Positions 1-8,803 of a stretch of 64,000 bases of DNA are shown here, in pieces. The DNA is from Saprospiraceae bacterium (GTDB taxonomy: Bacteria; Bacteroidota; Bacteroidia; Chitinophagales; Saprospiraceae): the NCBI GenBank assembly GCA_022844565.1, contig JALHLK010000024.1, positions 1 to 64,000 of the forward strand. The letters run 5' to 3'. Position 1 is the stretch's first letter, and every line of letters begins with the position of its first letter. Both the position numbers and the translations under genes were made by a program. The notes beneath the pieces are model-generated. The model did no database searches and was not told the origin of the DNA. It was given only the letters and a program-made list of their open reading frames with translations.

Positions 1-21
1 GCTTCACAAATCCACCTAAAG

Positions 22-113
22 AAATCGCCGTACACGTAAGTACATACGGTGGTGTGAGAGGACGACAAAGGTTATACTTTTTCTTACTGAAATCTATTAC
101 CTTTGTCTCCTAC
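22..113 (+). ncRNA. 3' end of a group II intron (domains V and VI), degenerate
   Basis: A domain V-like hairpin is visible: CGCCGT (26-31) pairs with ACGGTG (46-51), a GTAA tetraloop caps a short upper stem, and a two-base bulge (44-45) lies on the 3' side. The linker GGTGTGAGAGG follows, as I remember it from Bacteroidota group II introns. A domain VI-like hairpin comes next, GACAAAGGT (64-72) with ACCTTTGTC (99-107), ending in CTCCTACT. Two of the four upper-stem pairs of domain V are mismatched, so this may be a decayed copy. Any reverse transcriptase would lie left of the window. The identification rests on remembered consensus, not on a search. Confidence 0.5.
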
Positions 114-287
114 TTAATAATATTACTCATGTTCCTTCAATTATGATATACACTTTTTTGAAAAGATCTTTTACCAATCACTAGGTTCTTCTTTGTTACT
201 CAATGTCAGATTTACAGCAAGTCTTCCTTATTCAAATCCAAAGTGTACAACCAATTTCTACAAATGCTGTTTAAACTTTAACATAAA

Positions 288-1208
288 ATGGAAATGAATA
301 TAGAAACGATTTGCATCGCAGGAGGAACAGGGTTGGTAGGAAACAGGATGATAGAACGGTGGAGTAAAGATTACAAAATCCATATTTTATCAAGGTCAGC
401 CCAAAAAAACACTGAAAATATTAAGTATTTCAAATGGAATGTTGATAAAGGAGAAATTGATACAGAAGCACTCAAATGTGATCATTTGATTAATCTTACA
501 GGTGCAGGCATTGCAGACAAACGATGGTCGGAAGAACGAAAAGAACTACTCATCTCTAGCAGGGTCAATAGCAATAAAACGCTTTTAGAAGGTCTTGAAA
601 TCTTAGGGCAAAAGCCTAAAACCATTTCCTGTGCTTCCGCTATCGGTTACTATGGCGATCGGAAGGATGAAGTTTTGACAGAAAGCACATCTGCGGGAGA
701 AGGATTCTTGAGTGAATGCTCGATAAAATGGGAAGATTCAAGTGCCCTTTTGGAACCTTACACCGATAAGTTTAGTATTATAAGAATCGGAATCGTACTA
801 TCCACCAAAGATGGTGCCCTTCCCAAGATGTTGATGACAAAAAATTTTGGAACGCTTAGTTACTTTGGAAATGGAGAGCAATATTATTCCTGGATTCATC
901 TTGATGATTTGGTCCAAATATTTGAATCTCTTATCAAAAATAAGTTTTCAGGAGGTATCATTAATGCAGTCGCACCAGAACCTTTAAGTAATAAGGCAAT
1001 GATGCAAGAAATAGCTGCTTCGTTGGGTGGAATTCCTCTAGTCCTTCCCGCACCTGCGTTTGCTTTGAAATTAGTAATGGGTGAGATGGCTGATGTTGTG
1101 CTAAATAGTAATAGAGTTATACCAAAAGTGTTGAAGGAAAGTGGATTTAAATGGCAGTATGACCAAGTTGGACCGGCAGTGAGGGACTTAATTGATAGAG
1201 ATGTTTAA
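288..1208 (+). CDS. TIGR01777-family (SDR39U1/YfcH-like) epimerase
   Basis: Extended short-chain dehydrogenase/reductase of 306 residues, the usual length for this family. An N-terminal Rossmann motif GGTGLVG (residues 12-18) would bind NAD(P). A C-terminal DUF1731 region carries the family's GEMADVVLNSNRV stretch. Eukaryotic and bacterial members are annotated as nucleotide-sugar epimerase-like, but the substrate is not known. It stands alone: no operon partner on the same strand. The ATG at 288 was kept; an ATG two codons on would also work. Family assignment is firm, function is open. Confidence 0.85.
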   Translation: MEMNIETICIAGGTGLVGNRMIERWSKDYKIHILSRSAQKNTENIKYFKWNVDKGEIDTEALKCDHLINLTGAGIADKRWSEERKELLISSRVNSNKTLLEGLEILGQKPKTISCASAIGYYGDRKDEVLTESTSAGEGFLSECSIKWEDSSALLEPYTDKFSIIRIGIVLSTKDGALPKMLMTKNFGTLSYFGNGEQYYSWIHLDDLVQIFESLIKNKFSGGIINAVAPEPLSNKAMMQEIAASLGGIPLVLPAPAFALKLVMGEMADVVLNSNRVIPKVLKESGFKWQYDQVGPAVRDLIDRDV

Positions 1209-1651
1209 AATAGGAAATTAAAATAACCAAATTTCTGTCCCATCCTTAGTAATTTATCTCTTTGTAAAATATAAAATATGGTTCTTGATATTAATGGATA
1301 ATGGTTTTTAAAGCTATTAGCCTTGAGCTTTAAGAAAATGGCTCTGCTATGATTTTAACTTCGTGTGTGTAAATATATAGATTGTACCTGAGGCACTCAA
1401 TAATTATTTTTAGTTTTGTGTCTACGGTTTAAAAACAGCAGTTACAAAATTTGTTAACCCTACGGGTCTTTATTCTCTTACTATGTTTACCTTCAAGTAA
1501 GAAAATTATTTTTTCACCAAGTATCTCGTACTATTGCCCCAAAAGGTCGGAAGATTTTTTAACAAAGGTTTTTAAACCGTGGTTAGTTATAAAAAGCCAC
1601 TTTATTTGATTTCAAAAATTATTACAAATCCATTACGCTGGAAATTTAAAC
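1209..1651. other. Intergenic stretch with one dispersed repeat
   Basis: 443 bases between the convergent epimerase and OmpA-domain genes. No gene or RNA is seen. It holds one copy of a short dispersed repeat at 1310-1328 (listed separately). Confidence 0.6.
1310..1328 (+). repeat. Dispersed 19-base intergenic repeat
   Basis: AAAGCTATTAGCCTTGAGC occurs here and, exactly, in reverse complement at 23095-23113. A close variant lies at 10944-10962. All copies are in gene-free gaps downstream of genes. Confidence 0.7.
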
Positions 1652-2863
1652 CTAAACCGATATAACCCTGAGCTCAACTCGTTGGTTTTTTGTCCTACCT
1701 TGTGGAGTAGTATCGGGGGCAATTTTCTTGCGTTTGCCGTGACCAATATAGGCCATACGCTCTGCTTGTATACCTTGGTTGATCAGATAATCGTAGACAG
1801 ATTTGGCTCGGGCAGTAGATAGTATGTCACAATATTTTGCTTCACATAGGCCATTGGTATGACCACCAATTTCTACTTTTATATTATTATGTGAATTTAA
1901 AAAAGAGACTATTTCATTTAATACATCGATTGATGAACTCGAAAAATTGGAGGAGTCTGCTTTGAAAAACAAATTTTTGATTTCGATTTTACTTCCAGCT
2001 TTTATTTTTTGAATATCTAATTCCTCAAGAATTTTTTTCTTCTGTGTGTCTTGTTTTGGAGCTTCATTGGTAGCTAAATCCTTTTTAGGCTCTTCATTTG
2101 GCTTATTTGGCTGGGAAACATTTGTCGATTTTTTTACTGCATCTTCGACACGTGCACGCTTATGAGGTGGAAGGTTTTGTAATTTTTTGTCGGTAGTTTG
2201 TGCAATTTCTTTATTGCAATCTATTTGATAAAAGTGGGAGAGATTGTCCAATAATATGTGACCGTTGTAAGGCAGGATAACAGGCGTCTTGTAATATGCT
2301 TCTACCAATATGTATCGGTATTCTTCTTTTGGTTTTAAAGTAAAATTATAAGTTTTCCATTCTTCATGGTTGATAGCGCTAGATTCTGCTAACAGTTCTT
2401 TTGTGGTACAAAATCCATTTCCACCCCAAACACGCAGTACACTAGGCCTGATATAGTTTGCTTTATCGTTAGTCAGTTTGGATTGACTCCAATATTTTGG
2501 GGATTGAGCTAAGCTTACAGAAAATTCATAACACTTACCTTTTTCTAAAACACTCGTCAATCTTTGCCCTACACCTTCGTAAGAATCATTGTCTCTTACA
2601 ACCATGCCTATGTAGGTTTTACCATGATTTGCGCTTACTCCATTCTCCCAAAATCCTCCAGGATGTATATCAGGGGGAGTCTCTGAGGGAAATCGCAAAG
2701 CCCCACAATCATACCAGCCACTAATAGGAATACGAAATTCCCCACCGTTTCTAGGTATTTCTTCAAATGACCCATTATTGAGGTAGACGGTGTCAATGTA
2801 TTGAGCATTACACAATCCCGTAGATAATAAAAATATGATATTTAAAAATTGTTTATTTAACAT
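1652..2863 (-). CDS. Secreted protein with carbohydrate-binding-like N-terminal domain and C-terminal OmpA domain
   Basis: 403 residues with a cleavable signal peptide (about 1-20, ending CNAQ). Residues 20-215 form a domain shared with the neighbouring gene at 3147-3800, with motifs NGSFEE, ISGWYDCG and DIHPGGFWENG. That layout recalls beta-sandwich domains that open with an N-G-S-F-E strand. A Lys/Pro-rich linker follows (about 225-280). The last 120 residues are an OmpA/MotB-type peptidoglycan-binding domain, with GGHTN and the TARAKSVYDYLINQGI helix and a final NQRVELRV. It probably sits in the outer membrane or periplasm anchored to peptidoglycan. The ligand of the N-terminal domain is unknown. 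Confidence 0.8.
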   Translation of the reverse strand: MLNKQFLNIIFLLSTGLCNAQYIDTVYLNNGSFEEIPRNGGEFRIPISGWYDCGALRFPSETPPDIHPGGFWENGVSANHGKTYIGMVVRDNDSYEGVGQRLTSVLEKGKCYEFSVSLAQSPKYWSQSKLTNDKANYIRPSVLRVWGGNGFCTTKELLAESSAINHEEWKTYNFTLKPKEEYRYILVEAYYKTPVILPYNGHILLDNLSHFYQIDCNKEIAQTTDKKLQNLPPHKRARVEDAVKKSTNVSQPNKPNEEPKKDLATNEAPKQDTQKKKILEELDIQKIKAGSKIEIKNLFFKADSSNFSSSSIDVLNEIVSFLNSHNNIKVEIGGHTNGLCEAKYCDILSTARAKSVYDYLINQGIQAERMAYIGHGKRKKIAPDTTPQGRTKNQRVELRVISV

Positions 2864-3146
2864 GCACAGATAATAACTAAATAATTTTTTACAAATATAT
2901 AAAAGTTAATTATTAATTTATAAAATTTTGCTTTTCTAACCTTTGATTTTCGTCTAAATACTTGTTTTCAAATACAAAATCACGAGCTAAGATTAAACTA
3001 CTATCTATTAATGCGATAACCGGCTTAATGTATACAGTAGGTAGGGCTATTTAATTTAAAATTAACATTAATAGTCATTTATAAATTTAAAAGTCCACTT
3101 TTTTTCTTTTCATTGTTAACTTAATATTCTCCTAGTCTACTCCAGT

Positions 3147-3800
3147 TTAATAGCAAGCAACTTCATAAAAATGTGATAAATCATCTAGCAAGATATGTCC
3201 ATTATAAGAAACCTTACTATTAGTTTTATAATATGCTTCGACTAAAATATGGCTAAATGTTTGACTAGGTTTGAATGAAAACTTGTAAGTATTCCAATTT
3301 TGATGATTTATAGGGTTTGATTCTGCGAGCAATTCTATCTCTTCGCAAAGACTATTACCGCCCCAAACTCTTAAAACAGTAGGTCTAATATAATTTGCAT
3401 TTTTATTTGTCAATTTAGATCGACTCCAATATTTTGGTGATTGCGCTAGACTGACAGAAAATTCATAACATCTGCCTCTTTCTAACTCACCGTTTAAAAC
3501 TTGACCTACTCCTTCATAAGTGTCATTGTCTCTTACTACCATACCAAGATAAGTTTTGCCATGGTAGGCATTGACCTTATTTTCCCAATATCCTCCAGGG
3601 TGAATATCTGGAGGGTTCTCAGATGGAAATCTCTTTTCTCCACAATCATACCATCCACTTATTGGTTTTCTATCTTCTCCTCCATGTCTTGGTACATCTT
3701 CAAAAGACCCATTAACGATATAAACTGTATCAATATTCTGAGCTTGAAGTAAGCAAGCACAAAATAAAAATACTACATATAGCATTTGTTTTTTTAGCAT
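3147..3800 (-). CDS. Secreted paralogue of the OmpA-domain protein's N-terminal domain
   Basis: 217 residues: signal peptide (about 1-20, ending LQAQ) plus one copy of the domain seen in the first 215 residues of the gene downstream. ISGWYDCG, DIHPGGYWEN, GMVVRDND and SVSLAQSPKYWS are nearly identical in both. It has no OmpA domain. The two genes are tandem, 283 bases apart, and each has its own leader region, so this is a local duplication followed by gain or loss of the anchor. Function unknown; probably a periplasmic or surface beta-sandwich protein. Confidence 0.75.
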   Translation of the reverse strand: MLKKQMLYVVFLFCACLLQAQNIDTVYIVNGSFEDVPRHGGEDRKPISGWYDCGEKRFPSENPPDIHPGGYWENKVNAYHGKTYLGMVVRDNDTYEGVGQVLNGELERGRCYEFSVSLAQSPKYWSRSKLTNKNANYIRPTVLRVWGGNSLCEEIELLAESNPINHQNWNTYKFSFKPSQTFSHILVEAYYKTNSKVSYNGHILLDDLSHFYEVACY

Positions 3801-3928
3801 GAGAAAGTTTTTAAGAATCGTTTTTTACAAATATATAAAACCCAGCATTAAATTTCAATTTTTAAAAAGTCTAATTTTGGAGAATTCCGAAATAAGGAAA
3901 TACTTAGTATTGAATTAAAAACATTTAA

Positions 3929-3968
3929 TAAAAAAAGGAGCTCATTTTACAACGAACTCCTCTTTTTT
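3929..3968 (-). terminator. Intrinsic terminator of the RRM gene
   Basis: On the minus strand an 8-base stem with one wobble (arms at plus-strand 3954-3961 and 3936-3943) and a 10-base loop is followed by seven T (plus-strand A run 3929-3935). It lies just past the RRM gene stop. Confidence 0.75.
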
Positions 3969-3985
3969 GATTTTTGAAGTGTATA

Positions 3986-4381
3986 CTAGTACTTACTTCT
4001 TCTGTCTCCGTAGCTGCTGTTGCCACTACCTCCGCCGCTACCGCCACGGTTGAAGCCACCGCCTCCACCGCCACCACGGTTGAAGCCACCGCCACCACCG
4101 CCACCACGGTTGAAGCCACCTCCTCTAGAGCCACCTTCTTCCTTTGGTTTAGCTACTTTCACTGCGATTGTGCTACCGTCAAGATCTGACTCGTTTAATC
4201 CATTAATGGCATTGTTAGCATCGCTATCATCACCCATTTCAACGAAACCGTAACCTTTCGATCTACCAGTTTCTCGATCCATAATAATTTTTACACTATC
4301 CACTTCACCGTAAGCTTCAAATGCTTCTCTTAAACCGCTTTCGTCAGTCTCGAAATTTAATTTTGCAACAAAAATGTTCAT
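3986..4381 (-). CDS. RRM-domain RNA-binding protein with Gly-rich tail
   Basis: 131 residues. One RNA-recognition motif: RNP2 IFVAKL (3-8) and RNP1 KGYGFVEM (42-49), with the aromatic residues expected for single-stranded RNA contact. From about residue 83 the tail is Gly-rich with three GGGFNRGG units, encoded by about 30-base tandem repeats. This architecture matches the small RRM proteins common in Bacteroidota and cyanobacteria, some linked to cold response or global RNA control. It has its own terminator and a long structured 5' UTR (4413-4507), which suggests autoregulation. The specific RNA targets are unknown. Confidence 0.9.
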   Translation of the reverse strand: MNIFVAKLNFETDESGLREAFEAYGEVDSVKIIMDRETGRSKGYGFVEMGDDSDANNAINGLNESDLDGSTIAVKVAKPKEEGGSRGGGFNRGGGGGGGFNRGGGGGGGFNRGGSGGGSGNSSYGDRRSKY

Positions 4382-4412
4382 TCTAAAAAAATAAAAAAAT
4401 TTAATAATAAAA

Positions 4413-4507
4413 ACTTAGTCCAGAAAATGAGATAAATTATGACAATGAAAAGAACTTAAAGATTAAAAATGAACTGTTGCAAAAAACACTTATCTCAAAA
4501 ACTAAGT
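4413..4507 (-). promoter_or_regulatory. Structured 5' UTR of the RRM gene
   Basis: Two nested arms pair over a distance. ACTTAGT (4413-4419) is the complement of ACTAAGT (4501-4507), and TGAGATAA (4428-4435) of TTATCTCA (4490-4497). That is 15 base pairs enclosing 54 bases in the transcript leader of the RRM gene, which starts at 4381 on the minus strand. Such a leader could be a thermosensor or an autoregulatory target; that is inference. Confidence 0.5.
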
Positions 4508-4628
4508 CTATACCAAATCTTAAACTACCATACTTACATGGACATTTCGGTACAAAGATAAATAATAAATTTGATATATGCGCAAAAATATTTTTTTAAC
4601 CAAAAATTCTAAAAATTAATTAAGCAAA

Positions 4629-4955
4629 TTACTCTGCAACTGGAGCCAATTTCACTATTAAAAACTCAAGTTCTTCTCTAATTTTGATTTGACAACCCAG
4701 CCTACTATTGGGTTTTACGAAAAAAGCTTGATCGAGCATATCTTCTTCGTCATCCGATTTTTCGGGTAAAACATGATCACTTAGTACATAAACATGGCAA
4801 GAGGCGCATAATGCCATCCCACCACATAGACCTTCTACGGGTAATTCATATGATTTACACACTTCCATAAGGCTCATAGCCATGTCGGTTGGTGCTTCCA
4901 AAACATGGTGGACATCTTCACGATCTACTACCGTGATTTCAATAATTTCTTTCAT
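4629..4955 (-). CDS. 2Fe-2S ferredoxin (adrenodoxin type)
   Basis: 108 residues, the usual size. Cluster ligands are Cys44, Cys50, Cys53 and Cys88 in the CX5CX2C...C pattern of adrenodoxin/Isc-type ferredoxins (GLCGGMALCASC and RLGCQI). The acidic segment KSDDEEDMLDQ is typical of the partner-binding region. It would carry electrons in the cytoplasm. The next gene upstream (4964-5404) is on the same strand 8 bases away, so they are probably co-transcribed, but that gene does not reveal the partner. Confidence 0.92.
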   Translation of the reverse strand: MKEIIEITVVDREDVHHVLEAPTDMAMSLMEVCKSYELPVEGLCGGMALCASCHVYVLSDHVLPEKSDDEEDMLDQAFFVKPNSRLGCQIKIREELEFLIVKLAPVAE

Positions 4956-4963
4956 AGAAGGTA

Positions 4964-5404
4964 TTAAAGATCAACCTTCTGGTGCTTTTTCCAAATAGCT
5001 TTAAAACTTTTAGCCATTTTCTCAGCATTCTCAGGAGAAAGTTGGATCACTAAGTTTCCATCCGCAACTGCAGGAGCAGTACAAGCAACAGGTGTTGTAG
5101 ATCCATTGTAAATTGCAACTTCTTGTATGAATGGGTTGAAATCTGTCTTTGGTAGTATCAAAAAATTATTCTTTAAATCTTTTGATGAAAGGTCATACTT
5201 CTTTTGATAGATTTTTAGACTTTTCTTTATTTCTTTTGTTTTGGGTACGATATACTTGTATTTGGTTTTTTCACCTAAATTCACCGATACAATTTCTGAA
5301 AAATCATTATTTTGCGTATCGTAATATAATGAAGGGCTTACAACCCATACTTCAGCGGCATTATCCTCTAGTTTGATTAATTGTTTTATTGTCATTTTTT
5401 TCAT
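4964..5404 (-). CDS. Hypothetical protein, sensor-like domain
   Basis: 146 residues, not recognised with confidence. No signal peptide or membrane segment. The pattern VWVVSPSLYYD, then YKYIVP followed by a Lys-rich helix, resembles effector domains appended to some bacterial regulators that act on phospholipase D-like folds, but no helix-turn-helix is present. Upstream of the ferredoxin and apparently in one operon with it. Function unknown. Confidence 0.6.
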   Translation of the reverse strand: MKKMTIKQLIKLEDNAAEVWVVSPSLYYDTQNNDFSEIVSVNLGEKTKYKYIVPKTKEIKKSLKIYQKKYDLSSKDLKNNFLILPKTDFNPFIQEVAIYNGSTTPVACTAPAVADGNLVIQLSPENAEKMAKSFKAIWKKHQKVDL

Positions 5405-5488
5405 TTAAATGGGCGAAGTTAAAAAAATCTTGTCAATTTTCTTTTAAATGACTTAGGTTTTTCGATGTAAGAGATAAAAATAACTTCT

Positions 5489-7513
5489 TTAGTAAGCAGT
5501 TATCTTCTTTTTTAGTGCGAAAAGTTCATCTCTGAATTGTGCTGCACTGATGAAGTCTAAGTCTTTTGCAGCTTGTTTCATCTTGAACTCCGTATCCAAT
5601 ATCAATTTTTCTAATTGAGGTTTATCTAAAGTATTGGTTATTGGATCTGCGGCAAGCATCGATTCTTCTGGTTCTACATAGTAATTTTTTGACTTTTTAC
5701 CTCGGATATCTAAGATTGATTTTTGGTTGATAATATCTTCTTTGGATTTTGATATGGTAGTCGGAGTGATCTCATTAGCTTTGTTGTATGCAATTTGGAC
5801 AGTCCGTCTTCTGTTGGTCTCGTCAATGGTATTTTGCATACTTTGGGTAGTTTTATCTGCATAAAATATGACTAAGCCGTTTGAATTTCTAGCTGCTCGA
5901 CCAGCAGTCTGGGTAAGTGAACGATTGTTTCGAAGAAAACCCTCTTTGTCTGCGTCTAAAATGGCCACTAAGGACACTTCTGGCATATCTAAACCTTCTC
6001 TCAATAAATTTACACCTACTAATACATCAAAAACACCAAGTCTCAAATCCTTGATGATTTCGACTCTTTCCATCGTATCAACTTCCGAGTGGATATACCT
6101 AACCTTGATATTGAGTTTAACTAAGTATTTTGTTAGTTCCTCAGCCATTCTTTTGGTCAGTGTAGTGACTAAGATTCTTTCGTCAATATTTATTCTTTTA
6201 TTGATCTCATCTAATAGGTCGTCAATCTGATTGATGGAAGATCTAACCTCAATTGGTGGGTCAAGAAGACCAGTAGGCCTTACAATTTGTTCTACAACCA
6301 AACCTTCAGTTTTTTCTAATTCATAATCTCCAGGTGTCGCGCTTACAAAGACTACTTGATTAATTATTTTTTCAAATTCTGGAAATTCTAGTGGTCTATT
6401 GTCCAAAGCTGACGGGAGTCTAAAGCCATGATTGACAAGATTTATTTTTCTAGCCCTATCGCCACCCCACATTCCTCTTACCTGTGGGATAGTGACGTGA
6501 CTCTCATCGATAATTAGCAACCAATCATCTGGGAAGTAATCCAACAAGCAAAAAGGTCTCGTTCCTGGTTTTCGACCATCAAAAAATCTAGAATAATTTT
6601 CTATACCATTACAATATCCCAATTCTCGGATCATTTCGAGGTCAAAAGTGGTACGTTCTTTGATTCTTCTTGCTTCAATGAATCGCTTTTCTGCCTCAAA
6701 AAATTTTTCATGTGCATAAAGTTCATCTTCTATATGATGGATGATCATTTTGAGTTTTTCTTTGGGGGCTACGTATAGATTGGCTGGGAATATAGCAGCA
6801 TGTTCTACTGCAACGATCCTTTTAGATGTTGTGAGTTCGATGGTTTCAATTTCCTCTATTTCATCACCAAAAAAGATGATCCTGTACCCATAGTCGGCAT
6901 ATGGAAGATGTATATCCACAGTGTCGCCTTTAACGCGAAAAGTACCTCTTTTAAAATCAGTTTCTGTTCTACTGTAAAGTACGTCGGTAAGCCTGTAGAG
7001 AAAGCTATTTCTAGATAGGGTCTGTCCTTTTTCAATTCTGATAATTCCAGTAGCAAAGTCTTCGGGATTTCCCATACCATATATACACGAGACCGACGCC
7101 ACGATCAATACATCTCTTCTCCCACTTAGGAGGGAAGAGGTTGCTCTTAGCCTCAGTTTATCTATTTCTTCATTGATAGAAAGATCTTTTTCGATATAGG
7201 TATCAGAATGGGGTAAATACGATTCGGGTTGATAGTAATCATAATAGGAGACAAAAAATTCTACTGCATTATCAGGAAAAAACTCTGTAAACTCTGAATA
7301 AAGCTGAGCAGTCAATGTTTTATTATGTGTCAAAACTAAAGTAGGTCGATCTACTTGTTGTATGACATTTGCCATTGTGAAGGTCTTTCCAGAACCAGTG
7401 ACCCCCAATAAGACCTGATGCTTATCACCTTGATTTAGACCTGCAACTAACTGGTTGATCGCATTGGGTTGATCTCCTGTTGGCTGATAATGAGAAGTAA
7501 GTTTAAAGCTCAT
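5489..7513 (-). CDS. uvrB: Excinuclease ABC subunit B
   Basis: 674 residues, full length. UvrB is the DNA-helicase-like damage-verification subunit of nucleotide excision repair, working with UvrA and UvrC. Visible: Walker A GVTGSGKT (37-44), the damage-probing beta-hairpin around VSYYDYYQPESYLP (about 90-103), the DEAH-like box IIDESH, the helicase motif TLTKRMAEELT, motif VI QTAGRAARN and a C-terminal UVR domain ending KQAAKDLDFISAAQFRDEL. The gene is 30 bases downstream of queD on the same strand. Confidence 0.98.
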   Translation of the reverse strand: MSFKLTSHYQPTGDQPNAINQLVAGLNQGDKHQVLLGVTGSGKTFTMANVIQQVDRPTLVLTHNKTLTAQLYSEFTEFFPDNAVEFFVSYYDYYQPESYLPHSDTYIEKDLSINEEIDKLRLRATSSLLSGRRDVLIVASVSCIYGMGNPEDFATGIIRIEKGQTLSRNSFLYRLTDVLYSRTETDFKRGTFRVKGDTVDIHLPYADYGYRIIFFGDEIEEIETIELTTSKRIVAVEHAAIFPANLYVAPKEKLKMIIHHIEDELYAHEKFFEAEKRFIEARRIKERTTFDLEMIRELGYCNGIENYSRFFDGRKPGTRPFCLLDYFPDDWLLIIDESHVTIPQVRGMWGGDRARKINLVNHGFRLPSALDNRPLEFPEFEKIINQVVFVSATPGDYELEKTEGLVVEQIVRPTGLLDPPIEVRSSINQIDDLLDEINKRINIDERILVTTLTKRMAEELTKYLVKLNIKVRYIHSEVDTMERVEIIKDLRLGVFDVLVGVNLLREGLDMPEVSLVAILDADKEGFLRNNRSLTQTAGRAARNSNGLVIFYADKTTQSMQNTIDETNRRRTVQIAYNKANEITPTTISKSKEDIINQKSILDIRGKKSKNYYVEPEESMLAADPITNTLDKPQLEKLILDTEFKMKQAAKDLDFISAAQFRDELFALKKKITAY

Positions 7514-7543
7514 GAGGCAAAGATAATGGAAACAATCGTATCT

Positions 7544-7951
7544 CTATGCTGGATATTCTACATAATTTCTTGGCGTCTCCCAAAGTTTAATGAAGATGTC
7601 GTATTCCGCTTCGATGTGTGGTCTAAGTGTATTGTAAATAACAAAAGCTATGTGCTCAGCAGAGGGTATTAAAGTTTTGAATTCTTCCACTTCAATATTA
7701 AGGTTTTTGTGATCAAGTTTCTGTTCAACATATGTTTTGATAAGATTGCCTAGTTTTCCTAAATCATAAACGTAACCCGTATCTGGATTTACTTCTCCAA
7801 CTATTTTTACCTCTAACTCATAATTGTGCCCATGAAAATACTGATTATTACACAATCCGAAAACTTCTTTATTCTGTAAATCATTCCATGAGGGATTGTG
7901 TAGACGATGTGCCGCATTAAAATGAGCTTTTCTGTAGACTGCTACTCGCAT
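7544..7951 (-). CDS. queD: 6-carboxytetrahydropterin synthase (QueD/PTPS family)
   Basis: 135 residues. Converts dihydroneopterin triphosphate to 6-carboxy-tetrahydropterin, the second step of queuosine/preQ0 synthesis, if it follows the common bacterial assignment. Zinc ligands His15, His40 and His42 (FNAAHRLHN, FHGHNYEL), catalytic Cys34 (GLCNN) and the substrate-binding ETPRNY near the C terminus are present. No other queuosine gene is near. Eukaryotic-type PTPS activity cannot be excluded from sequence. Confidence 0.9.
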   Translation of the reverse strand: MRVAVYRKAHFNAAHRLHNPSWNDLQNKEVFGLCNNQYFHGHNYELEVKIVGEVNPDTGYVYDLGKLGNLIKTYVEQKLDHKNLNIEVEEFKTLIPSAEHIAFVIYNTLRPHIEAEYDIFIKLWETPRNYVEYPA

Positions 7952-8040
7952 ATGTTATACATCTTGATATGAATCTCAAACAAGTAAAATGTCACAATGT
8001 TTATGATTACGGATTGATACATGGAATAAGCCAAATAAAA

Positions 8041-8105
8041 AGCCTTATAAACATTTGTATTAAATTAGAAATAATTCAAAATTAATATACAATGTCTATA
8101 AGGCT
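8041..8105. repeat. Long imperfect hairpin between yceI-like and queD
   Basis: AGCCTTATA (8041-8049) is the exact complement of TATAAGGCT (8097-8105). Inside, ACATT and GTAT (8051-8060) pair with ATAC and AATGT (8087-8095). The stem is about 18 pairs with single-base bulges. There is no adjoining T run on either strand, so it is not a classical terminator; it may be a processing or mRNA-end hairpin. Confidence 0.55.
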
Positions 8106-8130
8106 AAGTAAATTTACAAACTATTTATAA

Positions 8131-8643
8131 TTAGCTTTTCACCATTTGTATATTCAAAATAAGTTTAACCTCATCACTCACAACAACCCCACCTGCTTCT
8201 GTAATCGCAGACCAAGACAGGCCAAAGTCATGCCTATTTATTTTGCCAATAATCTCAAACCCAGCCTTTGTTTGCCCATAAAAGTCAACCATTGTGCCTC
8301 CATAATCGACATCTAAGACAACTTCTTTACTTGTACCTCGAATGGTCAAGATACCCGTCAATTTGCTACCGTCAAATGCAGAAGATACAAAATTTAATGT
8401 AGGATGATTTTCTGCGTCAAAAAAATCGGCACTTTTTAAATGACCGTCACGCTGCTCGTTTACTGTGCTAATCGAAGCAATATCAGCAGAAAAACTGATT
8501 TTTGCATCGTTCCAATTTGTTTCATCAGTCGTTTCAGCTGTTGCATCATAACTTCCAAAAGTACCTGTTACGGTACTAATCATTAGGTGCTTTACCTTAA
8601 ATTGTACCTCTGAGTGGGAAGGATCTACTTTCCAAATTACCAT
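8131..8643 (-). CDS. YceI-family lipid-binding protein
   Basis: 170 residues from the ATG at 8643; a longer reading frame starts at 8691, but the family begins at VIWKVDPSHSEVQFKVKHLM, so the shorter start was chosen. YceI proteins are lipocalin-like beta-barrels that bind isoprenoid or amphiphilic molecules. Typical motifs: DPSHSEVQFKVKH, the RDGHLKSADFFD segment, and HDFGLSW near the end. No signal peptide, so this is a cytoplasmic member. Ligand and role unknown; it stands alone. Confidence 0.9.
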   Translation of the reverse strand: MVIWKVDPSHSEVQFKVKHLMISTVTGTFGSYDATAETTDETNWNDAKISFSADIASISTVNEQRDGHLKSADFFDAENHPTLNFVSSAFDGSKLTGILTIRGTSKEVVLDVDYGGTMVDFYGQTKAGFEIIGKINRHDFGLSWSAITEAGGVVVSDEVKLILNIQMVKS

Positions 8644-8803
8644 AATTTTATCTTTTTTATTTTTATGAAATAATAATATTTGTTGCAACAAATGTTTTTG
8701 CCAAAAGGTTTAAAATCGTATTACATTTTATCCATTTAATTAAAAAAGTATTATTACCCATATCCGAAAGGGAAATAAATTTTGAAAAATAATTTTTGCT
8801 ATT

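Noticed and set aside
3925-4253. ORFs on both strands with Val/Ala- or Pro-rich composition
   Set aside because: They are other frames of the Gly-rich tail and RRM of the gene at 3986-4381.
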